From: Flectonema sp. DT1601
Lineage: Eukaryota > Euglenozoa > Diplonemea > Diplonemida > Diplonemidae
Assembly (NCBI GenBank): GCA_964019425.1
Contig: OZ025863.1
Span: 248,001 to 312,000 of the forward strand
DNA: 64,000 bases
Direction of reading: 5' to 3'
Shown here: positions 1 to 8,907 of the stretch, piece after piece
Layout of the letters: every line of letters starts with the position of its first letter
Numbering within the stretch: the first letter of the stretch is position 1
Made by a program: the position numbers and the translations under genes
The notes under the pieces: model-generated
What the model saw: the letters and a program-made list of their open reading frames with translations, nothing else
The model's database searches: none
What the model was told of the DNA's origin: nothing

Positions 1-282
1 ATGATGGTAATACAGCAGCTGCAATGCGTCGACGTATCAGCCTTACTTTTGAGAAGTTTAGTCGCAAAGCCCTTAATTAATAGATTAAGCATCGAAAAGG
101 ATACAATTAACCATACTGGCTCTACAAGCCATTCCTTGGATAAACGATTTCCATCATCCCTTCATCAAACATCAGGAGAAGGTCTTCTCAGTGGAGAATG
201 CGGATGGTCATCGCTCAACTTCATTGCAGATCATTTATATATCGATAGAATTAACTTCAGTTTTCTGTAAAACTACCAACAG
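1..282 (+). other. left edge, unassigned
   Basis: Frame 1 is open from the edge to 270, but the translation resembles no family I know and no splice donor of the local GTATGT type is visible. It may hold an upstream exon or intron of the gene ending at 573. I see nothing else in it. Confidence 0.3.
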
Positions 283-573
283 CGATTTTATGAAGAATCT
301 CTTAAAGTAGAACTCAACAACTCAGAACATAAACCATCACCAGATGGTTGGTTCTCGCTACAAGTACTTAACATGGCTTGCATGACTAAATTCAACAAGA
401 GAATTGAGTACTTCGTTAACCCAGCAGATTTCGACTATCCTGAAGCAGCCGCAGCACTTCTTCTGCATCAAGCGAAAACAAGGATGACTCACTTTATTGT
501 TGCTCTAGTCTCATTTGAGTCCATGATCATCCGAGACATTCTTAAAGGCACAAAATATTTAAGACTAGTGTAA
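283..573 (+). CDS. 3' end of an unrecognised gene (partial)
   Basis: An open frame runs to a TAA at 571-573. It reads as ordinary protein (about 96 codons) with varied composition and no homopolymer. The stretch ending in CAACAG at 282 resembles the A/C-rich cis-intron acceptors elsewhere in this window, so I place a possible terminal exon at 283. The same frame is open from 1 to 270 but is interrupted by a stop just before the acceptor-like site, which fits an intron or unrelated sequence there. I see no convincing donor upstream and recognise no domain. An alternative start is the ATG at 373, giving 66 aa. Function unknown. Confidence 0.35.
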   Translation, partial: RFYEESLKVELNNSEHKPSPDGWFSLQVLNMACMTKFNKRIEYFVNPADFDYPEAAAALLLHQAKTRMTHFIVALVSFESMIIRDILKGTKYLRLV

Positions 574-617
574 CGACTAGACGTCAAAAATTCAAATTGA
601 GCAAAAACAAATAAACA

Positions 618-883
618 TTGCTAGCCCTATACTGGCGAGCTCCGATGGATTTTTATCATAGAACGATAGCAACTTCAACATGAGAATGAAGTCCCTTAGA
701 GCTTACTGATGAAGGACCAAAAAGGGACAAGTAGTATAAGATTAAGGCTCCTGAAACTACGTGTTCTATTACCCTTTTGATGTTTGGAAATTGCAGAAAT
801 GAATACTTTTCTTTTACTAATCTCTGCTTTTCTTATTCTCACTTTTCTGTTCTAAAATTAATGATACTAACTAGCACCACAAA
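618..883 (+). promoter_or_regulatory. Long leader of array copy 1
   Basis: This conserved upstream block is shared with 2256-2520 and with an orphan copy at 30743-31003. It contains a 7-bp inverted repeat (GTCCCTT / AAGGGAC) enclosing CTGATGAAGG, then a pyrimidine-rich stretch with repeated CTTTT/TTCTT motifs, then CTAACTAG 9-10 bases before the ATG. It presumably holds the promoter or outron, and possibly the splice acceptor, of the gene. No TATA element is evident. Confidence 0.6.
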
Positions 884-1894
884 ATGAAAAAGAATCCACC
901 GTCAGGAGGTGGAGGTGAACTTAAGCGACTGAAGCCTAATGGAGAAGAGCCAGATGTTGGTTGCGAGTACCAGACTTTTCTACTGGAGAAGGAGCTGACA
1001 GGCGATCCATACTTCCTGAATTATGAAACCATGGTAGAAGAGAGAAGGGACCGCCTGCACAAGATAATGAATGGAGATATCGTCCATGGACGTGAAGGTC
1101 ACAATGAAGATCCAGCTCCGATCAAACTCCAGGACGAATTCGACAAGTTCTGCGAGAGGATACCGGCTTGGAAGGATGGCGGATCATATGTATTCTGGAG
1201 AGACCATTCCAATGTGAAGGATAAGGAGGGGGTTCTGGTTGTCCGCGTTCAGAACAGTGGGTTGTGTTACATGCATGCACCTGCTGCCCTCCAACACTAC
1301 GTAGTTACCATGAACTCTGGTGGCACCCATCATGAGATGCTGAATGTGGCCAAGTTTATGAAGCAATACTTCACTGCAAGGCAGCTTTTTAAACACATTG
1401 TGCAGTGTGAGGGTGGGCATTCTGTAGGGTTCATGCAGCAAATCATGCAGTTGGATGATGAGGATATTGAGTCCTTTTACATTCCTAAACATGATGGTCT
1501 TCTGACAGCCACAGCTGCAGGGATTCATGATGCTCTTCAAGAATATGGAGTTGGCCTGGTTTCTGGCTTCAACGTGGACGCGACCTTCCACGAATCGGAG
1601 CTTGCCTCATTTGTGACTGAGAAGTACAATTCCAAGAAGAAAAAGGGAAAACATGCAATGGTACTTGTCGGCTCACGCAAAGACGGAGACCAACACATCT
1701 TCCTACTTCAGAATTGGTGGAGAACAAGACAGTTGATTGAAGTGTCTGGTGAGTACCTTGCCCAAACAGGAGCCCAGGTTGTCTTCGTCAAGAAGTCGGT
1801 CGACCAAATTCCTGACGAGTTCCCGAAGAATGTAGCCTCTTACATGGAGACTGAAGACCTTGGTGAGCAGCTTCCTCCAGAGATGATGTATTAG
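884..1894 (+). CDS. Papain-fold-like cysteine protease family protein, copy 1
   Basis: 336 aa, single exon, with no signal peptide or membrane segment, so probably cytosolic. The N-terminus is basic and Gly-rich, with a four-Gly run at residues 8-11. The core has the papain-order residues: Gln123 in QNSGLCYMHAP (oxyanion-hole type), Cys128 (nucleophile position), His257 in GKHAMVLVG and Asn277 in LLQNWW. The Gln-x4-Cys and His...Asn-Trp contexts are those of C1-like peptidases, but overall similarity to papain is low and there is no propeptide, so proteolysis is inferred. Variable cassettes lie at residues about 37-58 (type A here) and about 196-210 (type a here). The ATG follows the conserved leader and is shared by all five copies. 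Confidence 0.8.
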   Translation: MKKNPPSGGGGELKRLKPNGEEPDVGCEYQTFLLEKELTGDPYFLNYETMVEERRDRLHKIMNGDIVHGREGHNEDPAPIKLQDEFDKFCERIPAWKDGGSYVFWRDHSNVKDKEGVLVVRVQNSGLCYMHAPAALQHYVVTMNSGGTHHEMLNVAKFMKQYFTARQLFKHIVQCEGGHSVGFMQQIMQLDDEDIESFYIPKHDGLLTATAAGIHDALQEYGVGLVSGFNVDATFHESELASFVTEKYNSKKKKGKHAMVLVGSRKDGDQHIFLLQNWWRTRQLIEVSGEYLAQTGAQVVFVKKSVDQIPDEFPKNVASYMETEDLGEQLPPEMMY

Positions 1895-2520
1895 CAAACA
1901 GTCTCGTTTATCCCCACAAGAGACTTTGAACTGTCTTTGGTCAAAAAGAAGAAAAAAAGTTAATGCGAAGGGTTTATTCTGCGATCTTAAGTTGTGTTCA
2001 ATCGAACATGTGGTATGTCGTAAAATGGGTTAAAGTAACAACACCAACAAAGAATACTCACTGCCAGAAAAGAAAAGCTCCCCAATCCCACCTTCTATAA
2101 TTTAACTAAGTGCATATTTGTATGCGGCACTATGTGATTGAGTCACTCTTTTGGAATAAGTTAATGAATGTGATGACCCCGTTTACTCCTACTTTCTTTG
2201 TTGATTTAGTTTATTCTTGCCAACCTAATGTTCAACCCATCAGCCGGTTAATTTGTTGCTAGCCCTATCCTGGCGAGCTCCGATGGATTTTTATCTTATA
2301 AATATAGCAACTTCAACATAGAATGAAGTCCCTTAGAACTTACTGATGAAGGACTAAAAAGGGACAAGTAGTATAAGATTAAGACTCCTAAAACTATATA
2401 TTCTATTACCCTTTTGATGTTAGGAAACTACAGAAATGAATACTTTTCTTTTACTAATCTCTGCTTTTCTTATTCTCACTTTTCTGTTCTAAAATGAATG
2501 ATACAAACTAGCACCACAAA
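1895..2520 (+). promoter_or_regulatory. 3' flank of copy 1 and long leader of copy 2
   Basis: The 3' flank has two small hairpin-capable sequences: AGTCTC / GAGACT just after the stop, and TGTTC-AATC-GAACA at 1995-2008. Similar sequences follow the other copies, although the first stem is weakened (AGTCCC) in copies 2-4. The long leader of copy 2 begins at about 2256 with the same TTGCTAGCC junction as at 618 and runs to the ATG. It keeps the GTCCCTT / AAGGGAC inverted repeat, the pyrimidine tract and AACTAG before the start. Confidence 0.55.
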
Positions 2521-3531
2521 ATGAAAAAGAATCCACCGTCAGGAGGTGGAGGTGAACTTAAGCGACTGAAGCCTAATGGAGAAGAGCCAGATTTTGGTTG
2601 CGAGTACCAGACTTTTCTGCTGGAGAAGGGGCTGACCCAGCGTCCTTACAACTTGAATTATGATGACATGTTGGAGAAGGAAAAGGAACGCCTGCACAAG
2701 ATAATGAATGGGGATATCGTCCATGGACGTGAAGGTCACAATGAAGATCCAGCACCGATCAAACTCCAGGACGAATTCGACAAGTTCTGCGAGAGGATAC
2801 CGGCTTGGAAGGATGGCGGATCATATGTATTCTGGAGAGACCATTCCAATGTGAAGGATAAGGAGGGGGTTCTGGTTGTCCGCGTTCAGAACAGTGGGTT
2901 GTGTTACATGCATGCACCTGCTGCCCTCCAACACTACGTAGTTACCATGAACTCTGGTGGCACCCATCATGAGATGCTGAATGTGGCCAAGTTTATGAAG
3001 CAATACTTCACTGCAAGGCAGCTTTTTAAACACATTGTGCATTGTGAGGGTGGGCATTCTGTAGGGTTCATGCAGCAAATCATGCAGTTGGGTGTTTTGG
3101 ATATTGAGTCCCTTTACATTCTTCAACGTGGTGGTCTTCTGACAGCCACAGCTGCAGGGATTCATGATGCTCTTCAAGAATATGGAGTTGGCCTGGTTTC
3201 TGGCTTCAACGTGGACGCGACCTTCCACACATCGGACCTTACCTCATTTGTGACTGAGAAGTACAATTCCGAGGAGATAAAGGGAAAACATGCAATGGTA
3301 CTTGTCGGCTCACGCAAAGACGGAGACCAACACATCTTCCTGCTTCAGAATTGGTGGAGAACAAGACAGTTGATTGAAGTGTCTGGTGAGTACCTTGCCC
3401 AAACAGGAGCCCAGGTTGTCTTCGTCAAGAAGTCGGTCGACCAAATTCCTGACGAGTTCCCGAAGAATGTAGCCTCTTACATGGAGACTGAAGACCTTGG
3501 TGAGCAGCTTCCTCCAGAGATGATGTATTAG
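2521..3531 (+). CDS. Papain-fold-like cysteine protease family protein, copy 2
   Basis: 336 aa, single exon, the same fold-defining residues as copy 1 (Gln123, Cys128, His257, Asn277). It differs in the N-terminal cassette (type B, GLTQRPYNLNYDDML in place of the ELTGDPYFLNYETMV form) and in the middle cassette (type b, GVLDIESLYILQRGG), plus scattered changes near the 240s (TSDLTSF, EEIKGKH). The rest is nearly identical to copy 1 at the DNA level. The reading frame is intact, so the gene looks functional. Confidence 0.8.
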   Translation: MKKNPPSGGGGELKRLKPNGEEPDFGCEYQTFLLEKGLTQRPYNLNYDDMLEKEKERLHKIMNGDIVHGREGHNEDPAPIKLQDEFDKFCERIPAWKDGGSYVFWRDHSNVKDKEGVLVVRVQNSGLCYMHAPAALQHYVVTMNSGGTHHEMLNVAKFMKQYFTARQLFKHIVHCEGGHSVGFMQQIMQLGVLDIESLYILQRGGLLTATAAGIHDALQEYGVGLVSGFNVDATFHTSDLTSFVTEKYNSEEIKGKHAMVLVGSRKDGDQHIFLLQNWWRTRQLIEVSGEYLAQTGAQVVFVKKSVDQIPDEFPKNVASYMETEDLGEQLPPEMMY

Positions 3532-3979
3532 CAAACAGTCCCGTTTATCCCCACAAGAGACTTTGAACTGTCTTTGGTCAAAAAGAAGTAGACAAGTTAA
3601 TGCGAAGGGTTTATTCTGCGATCTTAAGTTGTGTTCAATCGAACATGTGGTATCTCGGAAAATGGGTTAAAGTAACAACACCAACAAAGAATACTCACTG
3701 CCAGAAAAGAAGAGCTCCCCAATCCCACCTTCTATAATTTAACTAAGTGCATATTTGTATGCGGCACTATGTGATGAACATTCTTTTGGAATAAGTTAAC
3801 GAATGTGATGACCCCGTTTACTCCTACTTTCTTTGTTGATTTAGTTTATTCTTGCCAACCCGATGTACCCTTTTGATGTTAGGAAACTGTGGAAATGAAT
3901 ACTATTCTTTTACTAATCTCTGCTTTTCTTATTCTCACTTTTCTGTTCTAAAATGAATGATACCGACTAACACCACAAA
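3532..3979 (+). promoter_or_regulatory. 3' flank of copy 2 and short leader of copy 3
   Basis: The 3' flank matches copy 1 as far as the sequence CCCGATGT at about 3866. It is then joined directly to ACCCTTTTGATG, deleting the distal 178 bp of the leader, including its inverted repeat. The retained proximal leader (3867-3979) has the pyrimidine tract. Immediately before the ATG this copy reads GACTAACACCAC where copies 1, 2, 4 and 5 have CTAG, so the AG dinucleotide is lost. Confidence 0.6.
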
Positions 3980-4990
3980 ATGAAAAAGAATCCACCGTCA
4001 GGAGGTGGAGGTGAAGTTAAGCGACTGAAGCCTAATGGAGAAGAGCCAGATGTTGGTTGCGAGTACCAGACTTTTCTACTGGAGAAGTTGCTGACAGGCG
4101 ATCCATACTTCCTGAATTATGAAACCATGGTAGAAGAGAGAAGGGACCGCCTGCACAAGATAATGAATGGGGATATCGTCCATGGACGTGAAGGTCACAA
4201 TGAAGATCCAGCTCCGATCAAACTCCAGGACGAATTCGACAAGTTCTGCGAGAGGATACCAGTTTGGAAGGATGGCGGATCATATGTATTCTGGAGAGAC
4301 CATTCCAATGTGAAGGATAAGGAGGGGGTTCTGGTTGTCCGCGTTCAGAACAGTGGGTTGTGTTACATGCATGCACCTGCTGCCCTCCAACACTACGTAG
4401 TTACCATGAACTCTGGTGGCACCCATCATGAGATGCTGAATGTGGCCAAGTTTATGAAGCAATACTTCACTTCAAGGCAGCTTTTTAAACACATTGTGCA
4501 TTGTGAGGGTGGGCATTCTGTAGGGTTCATGCGGCAAATCATGCAGTTGGGTGTTTTGGATATTGAGTCCCTTTACATTCTTCAACGTGGTGGTCTTCTG
4601 ACAGCCACAGCTGCAGGGATTCATGATGCTCTTCAAGAATACGGAGTTGGCCTGGTTTCTGGCTTCAACGTAGACGCGACCTTCCACACATCGAACCTTA
4701 CCTCATTTGTGACTGAGAAGTACAATTCCGAGGAGATAAAGGGAAAACATGCAATGGTACTTGTCGGCTCACGCAAAGACGGAGACCAACACATCTTCCT
4801 ACTTCAGAATTGGTGGAGAACAAGACAGTTGATTGAAGTGTCTGGTGAGTACCTTGCCCAAACAGGAGCCCAGGTTGTCTTCGTCAAGAAGTCGGTCGAC
4901 CAAATTCCTGACGAGTTCCCGAAGAATGTAGCCTCTTACATGGAGACTGAAGACCTTGGTGAGCAGCTTCCTCCAGAGATGATGTATTAG
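3980..4990 (+). CDS. Papain-fold-like cysteine protease family protein, copy 3
   Basis: 336 aa, single exon, with the Gln/Cys/His/Asn set intact. It combines the N-terminal cassette of copy 1 (type A) with the middle cassette of copy 2 (type b), a recombinant arrangement. Small private changes include a Val in place of Ala before the WKDGGSYVFW motif and Ser in place of Ala in YFTSRQLF. It has a short leader, and its pre-ATG AG is missing, so it could be poorly expressed if that AG is a splice acceptor. Confidence 0.8.
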   Translation: MKKNPPSGGGGEVKRLKPNGEEPDVGCEYQTFLLEKLLTGDPYFLNYETMVEERRDRLHKIMNGDIVHGREGHNEDPAPIKLQDEFDKFCERIPVWKDGGSYVFWRDHSNVKDKEGVLVVRVQNSGLCYMHAPAALQHYVVTMNSGGTHHEMLNVAKFMKQYFTSRQLFKHIVHCEGGHSVGFMRQIMQLGVLDIESLYILQRGGLLTATAAGIHDALQEYGVGLVSGFNVDATFHTSNLTSFVTEKYNSEEIKGKHAMVLVGSRKDGDQHIFLLQNWWRTRQLIEVSGEYLAQTGAQVVFVKKSVDQIPDEFPKNVASYMETEDLGEQLPPEMMY

Positions 4991-5438
4991 CAAACAGTCC
5001 CGTTTATCCCCACAAGAGACTTTGAACTGTCTTTGGTCAAAAAGAAGTAGACAAGTTAATGCGAAGGGTTTATTCTGCGATCTTAAGTTGTGTTCAATCG
5101 AACATGTGGTATCTCGGAAAATGGGTTAAAGTAACAACACCAACAAAGAATACTCACTGCCAGAAAAGAAAAGCTCCCCAATCCCACCTTCTATAATATA
5201 ACTAAGTGCATATTTGTATGCGGCACTATGTGATGAACATTCTTTTGGAATAAGTTAACGAATGTGATGACCCCGTTTACTCCTACTTTCTTTGTTGATT
5301 TAGTTTATTCTTGCCAACCCGATGTACCCTTTTGATGTTAGGAAACTGTGGAAATGAATACTATTCTTTTACTAATCTCTGCTTTTCTTATTCTCACTTT
5401 TCTGTTCTAAAATTAATGATACCGACTAGCACCACAAA
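4991..5438 (+). promoter_or_regulatory. 3' flank of copy 3 and short leader of copy 4
   Basis: Same structure as 3532-3979, with the deletion junction at about 5325/5326 and the short leader at 5326-5438. The sequence before the ATG reads GACTAGCACCAC, so the AG is present. No gene. Confidence 0.6.
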
Positions 5439-6434
5439 ATGAAAAATAATCCACCGTCAGGAGGTGGAGGTGAAGTTAAGCGACTGAAGCCTAATGGAGA
5501 AGAGCCAGATGTTGGTTGCGAGTACCAGACTTTTCTACTGGGGAAGGGGCTGACAGGCGATCCATACTTCCTGAATTATGAAACCATGGTAGAAGAGAGA
5601 AGGGACCGCCTGCACAAGATAATGAATGGGGATATCGTCCATGGACGTGAAGGTCACAATGAAGATCCGGCACCGATCAAACTCCAAGACGAATTCGACA
5701 AGTTCTGCGAGAGGATACCGGCTTGGAAGGATGGCGGATCATATGTATTCTGGAGAGACCATTCCAATGTGAAGGATAAGGAGGGGGTTCTGGTTGTCCG
5801 CGTTCAGAACAGTGGGTTGTGTTACATGCATGCACCTGCTGCCCTCCAACACTACGTAGTTACCATGAACTCTGGTGGCACCCATCACGAGATGCTGAAT
5901 GTGGCCAAGTTTATGAAGCAATACTTCACTGCAAGGCAGCTTTTTAAACACATTGTGGAGTGTGAGGGTGGCCATTCTGTAGAGTTCATGCAGCAAATCA
6001 TGCAGTTGGATGATGAGGATATTGAGACTATCCCTCGTCTTGGAAAAGCGGAAGACTCCAATATCCACGATGCCCTTAACCAATATGGAGTTGGCCTGGT
6101 TTCTGGCTTCAACGTGGACGCGACCTTCCACACATCGGACCTTACCTCATTTGTGACTGAGAAGTCCAATTCCAAGGAGAAAAAGGGAAAACATGCAATG
6201 GTACTTGTCGGCTCACGCAAAGACGGAGACCAACACATCTTCCTACTTCAGAATTGGTGGAGAACAAGACAGTTGATTGAAGTGTCTGGTGAGTACCTTG
6301 CCCAAACAGGAGCCCAGGTTGTCTTCGTCAAGAAGTCGGTCGACCAAATTCCTGACGAGTTCCCGAAGAATGTAGCCTCTTACATGGAGACTGAAGACCT
6401 TGGTGAGCAGCTTCCTCCAGAGATGATGTATTAG
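5439..6434 (+). CDS. Papain-fold-like cysteine protease family protein, copy 4 (divergent middle)
   Basis: 331 aa, single exon, with all four papain-like residues retained. The N-terminal cassette is type A. The middle cassette is unique (type c): TIPRLGKAEDSNIHDALNQ replaces the longer stretch of the other copies, five codons shorter. The DNA of this patch (about 6025-6095) is clearly diverged while both flanks are near-identical to the siblings. That pattern is a gene-conversion or recombination tract from a more distant family member not present in this window. Residue 3 is Asn rather than Lys. Confidence 0.8.
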   Translation: MKNNPPSGGGGEVKRLKPNGEEPDVGCEYQTFLLGKGLTGDPYFLNYETMVEERRDRLHKIMNGDIVHGREGHNEDPAPIKLQDEFDKFCERIPAWKDGGSYVFWRDHSNVKDKEGVLVVRVQNSGLCYMHAPAALQHYVVTMNSGGTHHEMLNVAKFMKQYFTARQLFKHIVECEGGHSVEFMQQIMQLDDEDIETIPRLGKAEDSNIHDALNQYGVGLVSGFNVDATFHTSDLTSFVTEKSNSKEKKGKHAMVLVGSRKDGDQHIFLLQNWWRTRQLIEVSGEYLAQTGAQVVFVKKSVDQIPDEFPKNVASYMETEDLGEQLPPEMMY

Positions 6435-6882
6435 CAAACAGTCCCGTTTATCCCCACAAGAGACTTTGAACTGTCTTTGGTCAAAAAGAAGTAAACAAGT
6501 TAATGCGAAGGGTTTATTCTGCGATCTTAAGTTGTGTTCAATCGAACATGTGGTATCTCGGAAAATGTGTTAAAGTAACAACACCAACAAAGAATACTCA
6601 CTGCCAGAAAAGAAAAGCTCCCCAATCCCACCTTCTATAATTTAACTAAGTGCATATTTGTATGCGGCACTATGTGATGAACACTCTTTTGGAATAAGTT
6701 AACGAATGTGATGACCCCGTTTACTCCTACTTTCTTTGTTTATTTAGTTTATTCTTGCCAACCCGATGTACCCTTTTGATGTTAGGAAACTGTGGAAATG
6801 AATACTATTCTTTTACTAATCTCTGCTTTTCTTATTTTCACTTTTCTGTTCTAAAATGAATGATACCGACTAGCACCACAAA
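6435..6882 (+). promoter_or_regulatory. 3' flank of copy 4 and short leader of copy 5
   Basis: Same structure as the two preceding spacers, with the deletion junction at about 6769/6770 and the short leader at 6770-6882, then GACTAGCACCAC before the ATG. No gene. Confidence 0.6.
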
Positions 6883-7893
6883 ATGAAAAAGAATCCACCG
6901 TCAGGAGGTGGAGGTGAACTTAAGCGACTGAAGCCTAATGGAGAAGAGCCAGATGTTGGTTGCGAGTACCAGACTTTTTTGCTGGAGAAGGGGCTGACCC
7001 TGCGTCCTTACAACTTGAATTATGATGTCATGTTGGAGAAGGAAAAGGACCGCCTGCACAAGATAATGCATGGGGATATCGTCCATGGGTGTGAAGGTCA
7101 CAATGAAGATCCGGCACCGATCAAACTCCAGGACGAATTCGACAAGTTCTGCGAGAGGATACCGGCTTGGAAGTATGGCGGATCATATGTATTCTGGAGA
7201 GACCATTCCAATGTGAAGGATAAGGAGGGGGTTATGGTTGTCCGCGTTCAGAACAGTGGGTTGTGTTACATGCATGCACCTGCTGCCCTCCAACACTACG
7301 TAGTTACCATGAACTCTGGTGGCACCCATCATGAGATGCTGAATGTGGCCAAGTTTATGAAGCAATACTTCACTGCAAGGCAGCTTTTTAAACACATTAT
7401 GCATTGTGAGGGTGGGTATTCTGTAGAGTTCATGCAGCAAATCATGCAGTTGGATGATGAGGATATTGAGTCCTTTTACATTCCTAAACGTGATGGTCTT
7501 CTGACAGCCACAGCTGCAGGGATTCATGATGCTCTTCAAGAATATGGAGTTGGCCTGGTTTCTGTCTTCAACGTGGACGCGAACTTCCACGAATCGGACC
7601 TTACCTCATTTGTGACTGAGAAGTACAATTCCAAGAAGAAAAAGGGAAAACATGCAATGGTACTTGTCGGCTCACGCAAAGACGGAGACCAACACATCTT
7701 CCTACTTCAGAATTGGTGGAGAACAAGACAGTTGATTGAAGTGTCTGGTGAGTACCTTGCCCAAACAGGAGCCCAGGTTGTCTTCGTCAAGAAGTCGGTC
7801 GACCAAATTCCTGACGAGTTCCCGAAGAATATAGCTTCTTACATGGAGACTGAAGACCTTGGTGAGCAGCTTCCTCCAGAGATGATGTATTAG
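6883..7893 (+). CDS. Papain-fold-like cysteine protease family protein, copy 5
   Basis: 336 aa, single exon, with Gln123, Cys128, His257 and Asn277 present. The N-terminal cassette is type B as in copy 2, and the middle cassette is type a as in copy 1. It has more private substitutions than the other copies (for example His-Gly-Cys changes near residues 66-72, SVFNVDANF in place of SGFNVDATF, and an Ile near the C-terminus). This suggests that it sits at the edge of the array and is homogenised less often. The reading frame is open, so it is probably functional. Confidence 0.8.
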   Translation: MKKNPPSGGGGELKRLKPNGEEPDVGCEYQTFLLEKGLTLRPYNLNYDVMLEKEKDRLHKIMHGDIVHGCEGHNEDPAPIKLQDEFDKFCERIPAWKYGGSYVFWRDHSNVKDKEGVMVVRVQNSGLCYMHAPAALQHYVVTMNSGGTHHEMLNVAKFMKQYFTARQLFKHIMHCEGGYSVEFMQQIMQLDDEDIESFYIPKRDGLLTATAAGIHDALQEYGVGLVSVFNVDANFHESDLTSFVTEKYNSKKKKGKHAMVLVGSRKDGDQHIFLLQNWWRTRQLIEVSGEYLAQTGAQVVFVKKSVDQIPDEFPKNIASYMETEDLGEQLPPEMMY

Positions 7894-8907
7894 CAAACAG
7901 TCTCGTTTATCCCCACAAGAGACTTTGAACTGTCTTTGGTCAAAAAGAAGAAAAAAAGTTAATGCGAAGGGTTTATTCTGCGATCTTAAGTTGTGTTCAA
8001 TCGAACATGTGGTATCTCGGAAAATGGGTTAAAGTAACAACACCAACAAAGAATACTCACTGCCAGAAAAGAAAAGCTCCCCAATCCCACCTTCTATAAT
8101 ATAACTAAGTGCATATTTGTATGCGGCACTATTTGATGAACACTCTTTTGGAATAAGTTAACGAATGTGATGACCCCGTTTACTCCTACTTTCTTTGTTT
8201 ATTTAGTTTATTCTTGCCAACCCGATGTTCAACCCATCAGCCTGTTAATTTGTTTTGTTTTACCTTTTATTTTCTATTCCTACAGCATGTGCTATGAAAG
8301 AAGCTTTTCGCCGAGTACCTTGGCAGTAAATACGGGTATCGATAGAGTGTGTTGTAGTCTATCCAGTGGATTCCCATTCGTCGGGTCTGGTGCGTTTTTT
8401 ATGTTGAGGTGTGTTGGAAGACGGCGTCAAGATGGGGCGAGAACGCAGCTCTCTCAAGGGACCATCTCTGTGAGTCTTTGAAGAAAAAACCACACTGACT
8501 TCTAAAAATCCAAAAAACCACGCTAATTATTCCAAGTACAGTATATTAACCATAATTCTTCTCAATACAGTTACAAACAATAGGGATGAAGGAAAATGAT
8601 TAACAGAAGAGGTAGAAACAGGGTAAGCTAATGTGTGTTTGGGCTTAAAAGTTAGTAGCCAGCTATATTTTTGTGAAGGAAGGGAGGACATGTCGTCCTG
8701 TTCTGGTTATTAGTAGTTTATGACACCGTATCGGTGAGGGTTTTCGGTTGTTTATTGTCTACGTGATATCAATTACAAATGTTATTCATTCCCCTAACAG
8801 GAAAGTAGAAGAAAAGGAAGGAACAACTTCCAGCGAGTAACAAGAATACGACGCATTGAAGCAGAAGTAAGAATACAATACACAAGGTTACCAGACGGGG
8901 TTTCGGT
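7894..8907 (+). promoter_or_regulatory. Array right edge and upstream region of the giant gene
   Basis: 7894-8250 is the array 3' flank in its undeleted form, ending after TTCAACCCATCAGCC and diverging near GTTAATTTGTT. 8251-8790 has no convincing gene; a short ORF starting at 8167 overlaps repeat sequence. At 8775-8800 a pyrimidine-rich stretch ends in CCCCTAACAG. No ATG occurs between there and the giant-gene start at 8908, so this is a likely 3' splice site (5' UTR intron or trans-splice acceptor). A GTAAGC at 8623 could be a donor, giving a long (178 bp) intron. Confidence 0.5.

Larger units (their letters stand above)
618..8250 (+). repeat. Tandem array of five gene-bearing units
   Basis: Five direct repeats each carry one complete ORF with start codons at 884, 2521, 3980, 5439 and 6883. 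Start-to-start spacing is 1637, 1459, 1459 and 1444 bp. The 178-bp difference is a leader segment present before copies 1 and 2 but missing before copies 3-5. The last 15-bp difference is five codons absent from copy 4. Coding and 3' flanking DNA is almost identical between copies, except in two short cassettes within the ORF. The near-lack of silent differences indicates recent expansion or ongoing homogenisation by unequal crossover or gene conversion. Confidence 0.95.

Noticed and set aside
1184-1591. Minus-strand ORFs of about 135 aa in the array copies
   Set aside because: They overlap the + strand genes exactly and recur only because the DNA is duplicated. In copy 3 the frame is split, and the + strand frames carry the papain-like residues and codon-level conservation.
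8167-8481. 104 aa ORF at the right edge of the array
   Set aside because: It starts inside the array 3' flank, whose other copies are non-coding, and shows no domain or splice context.
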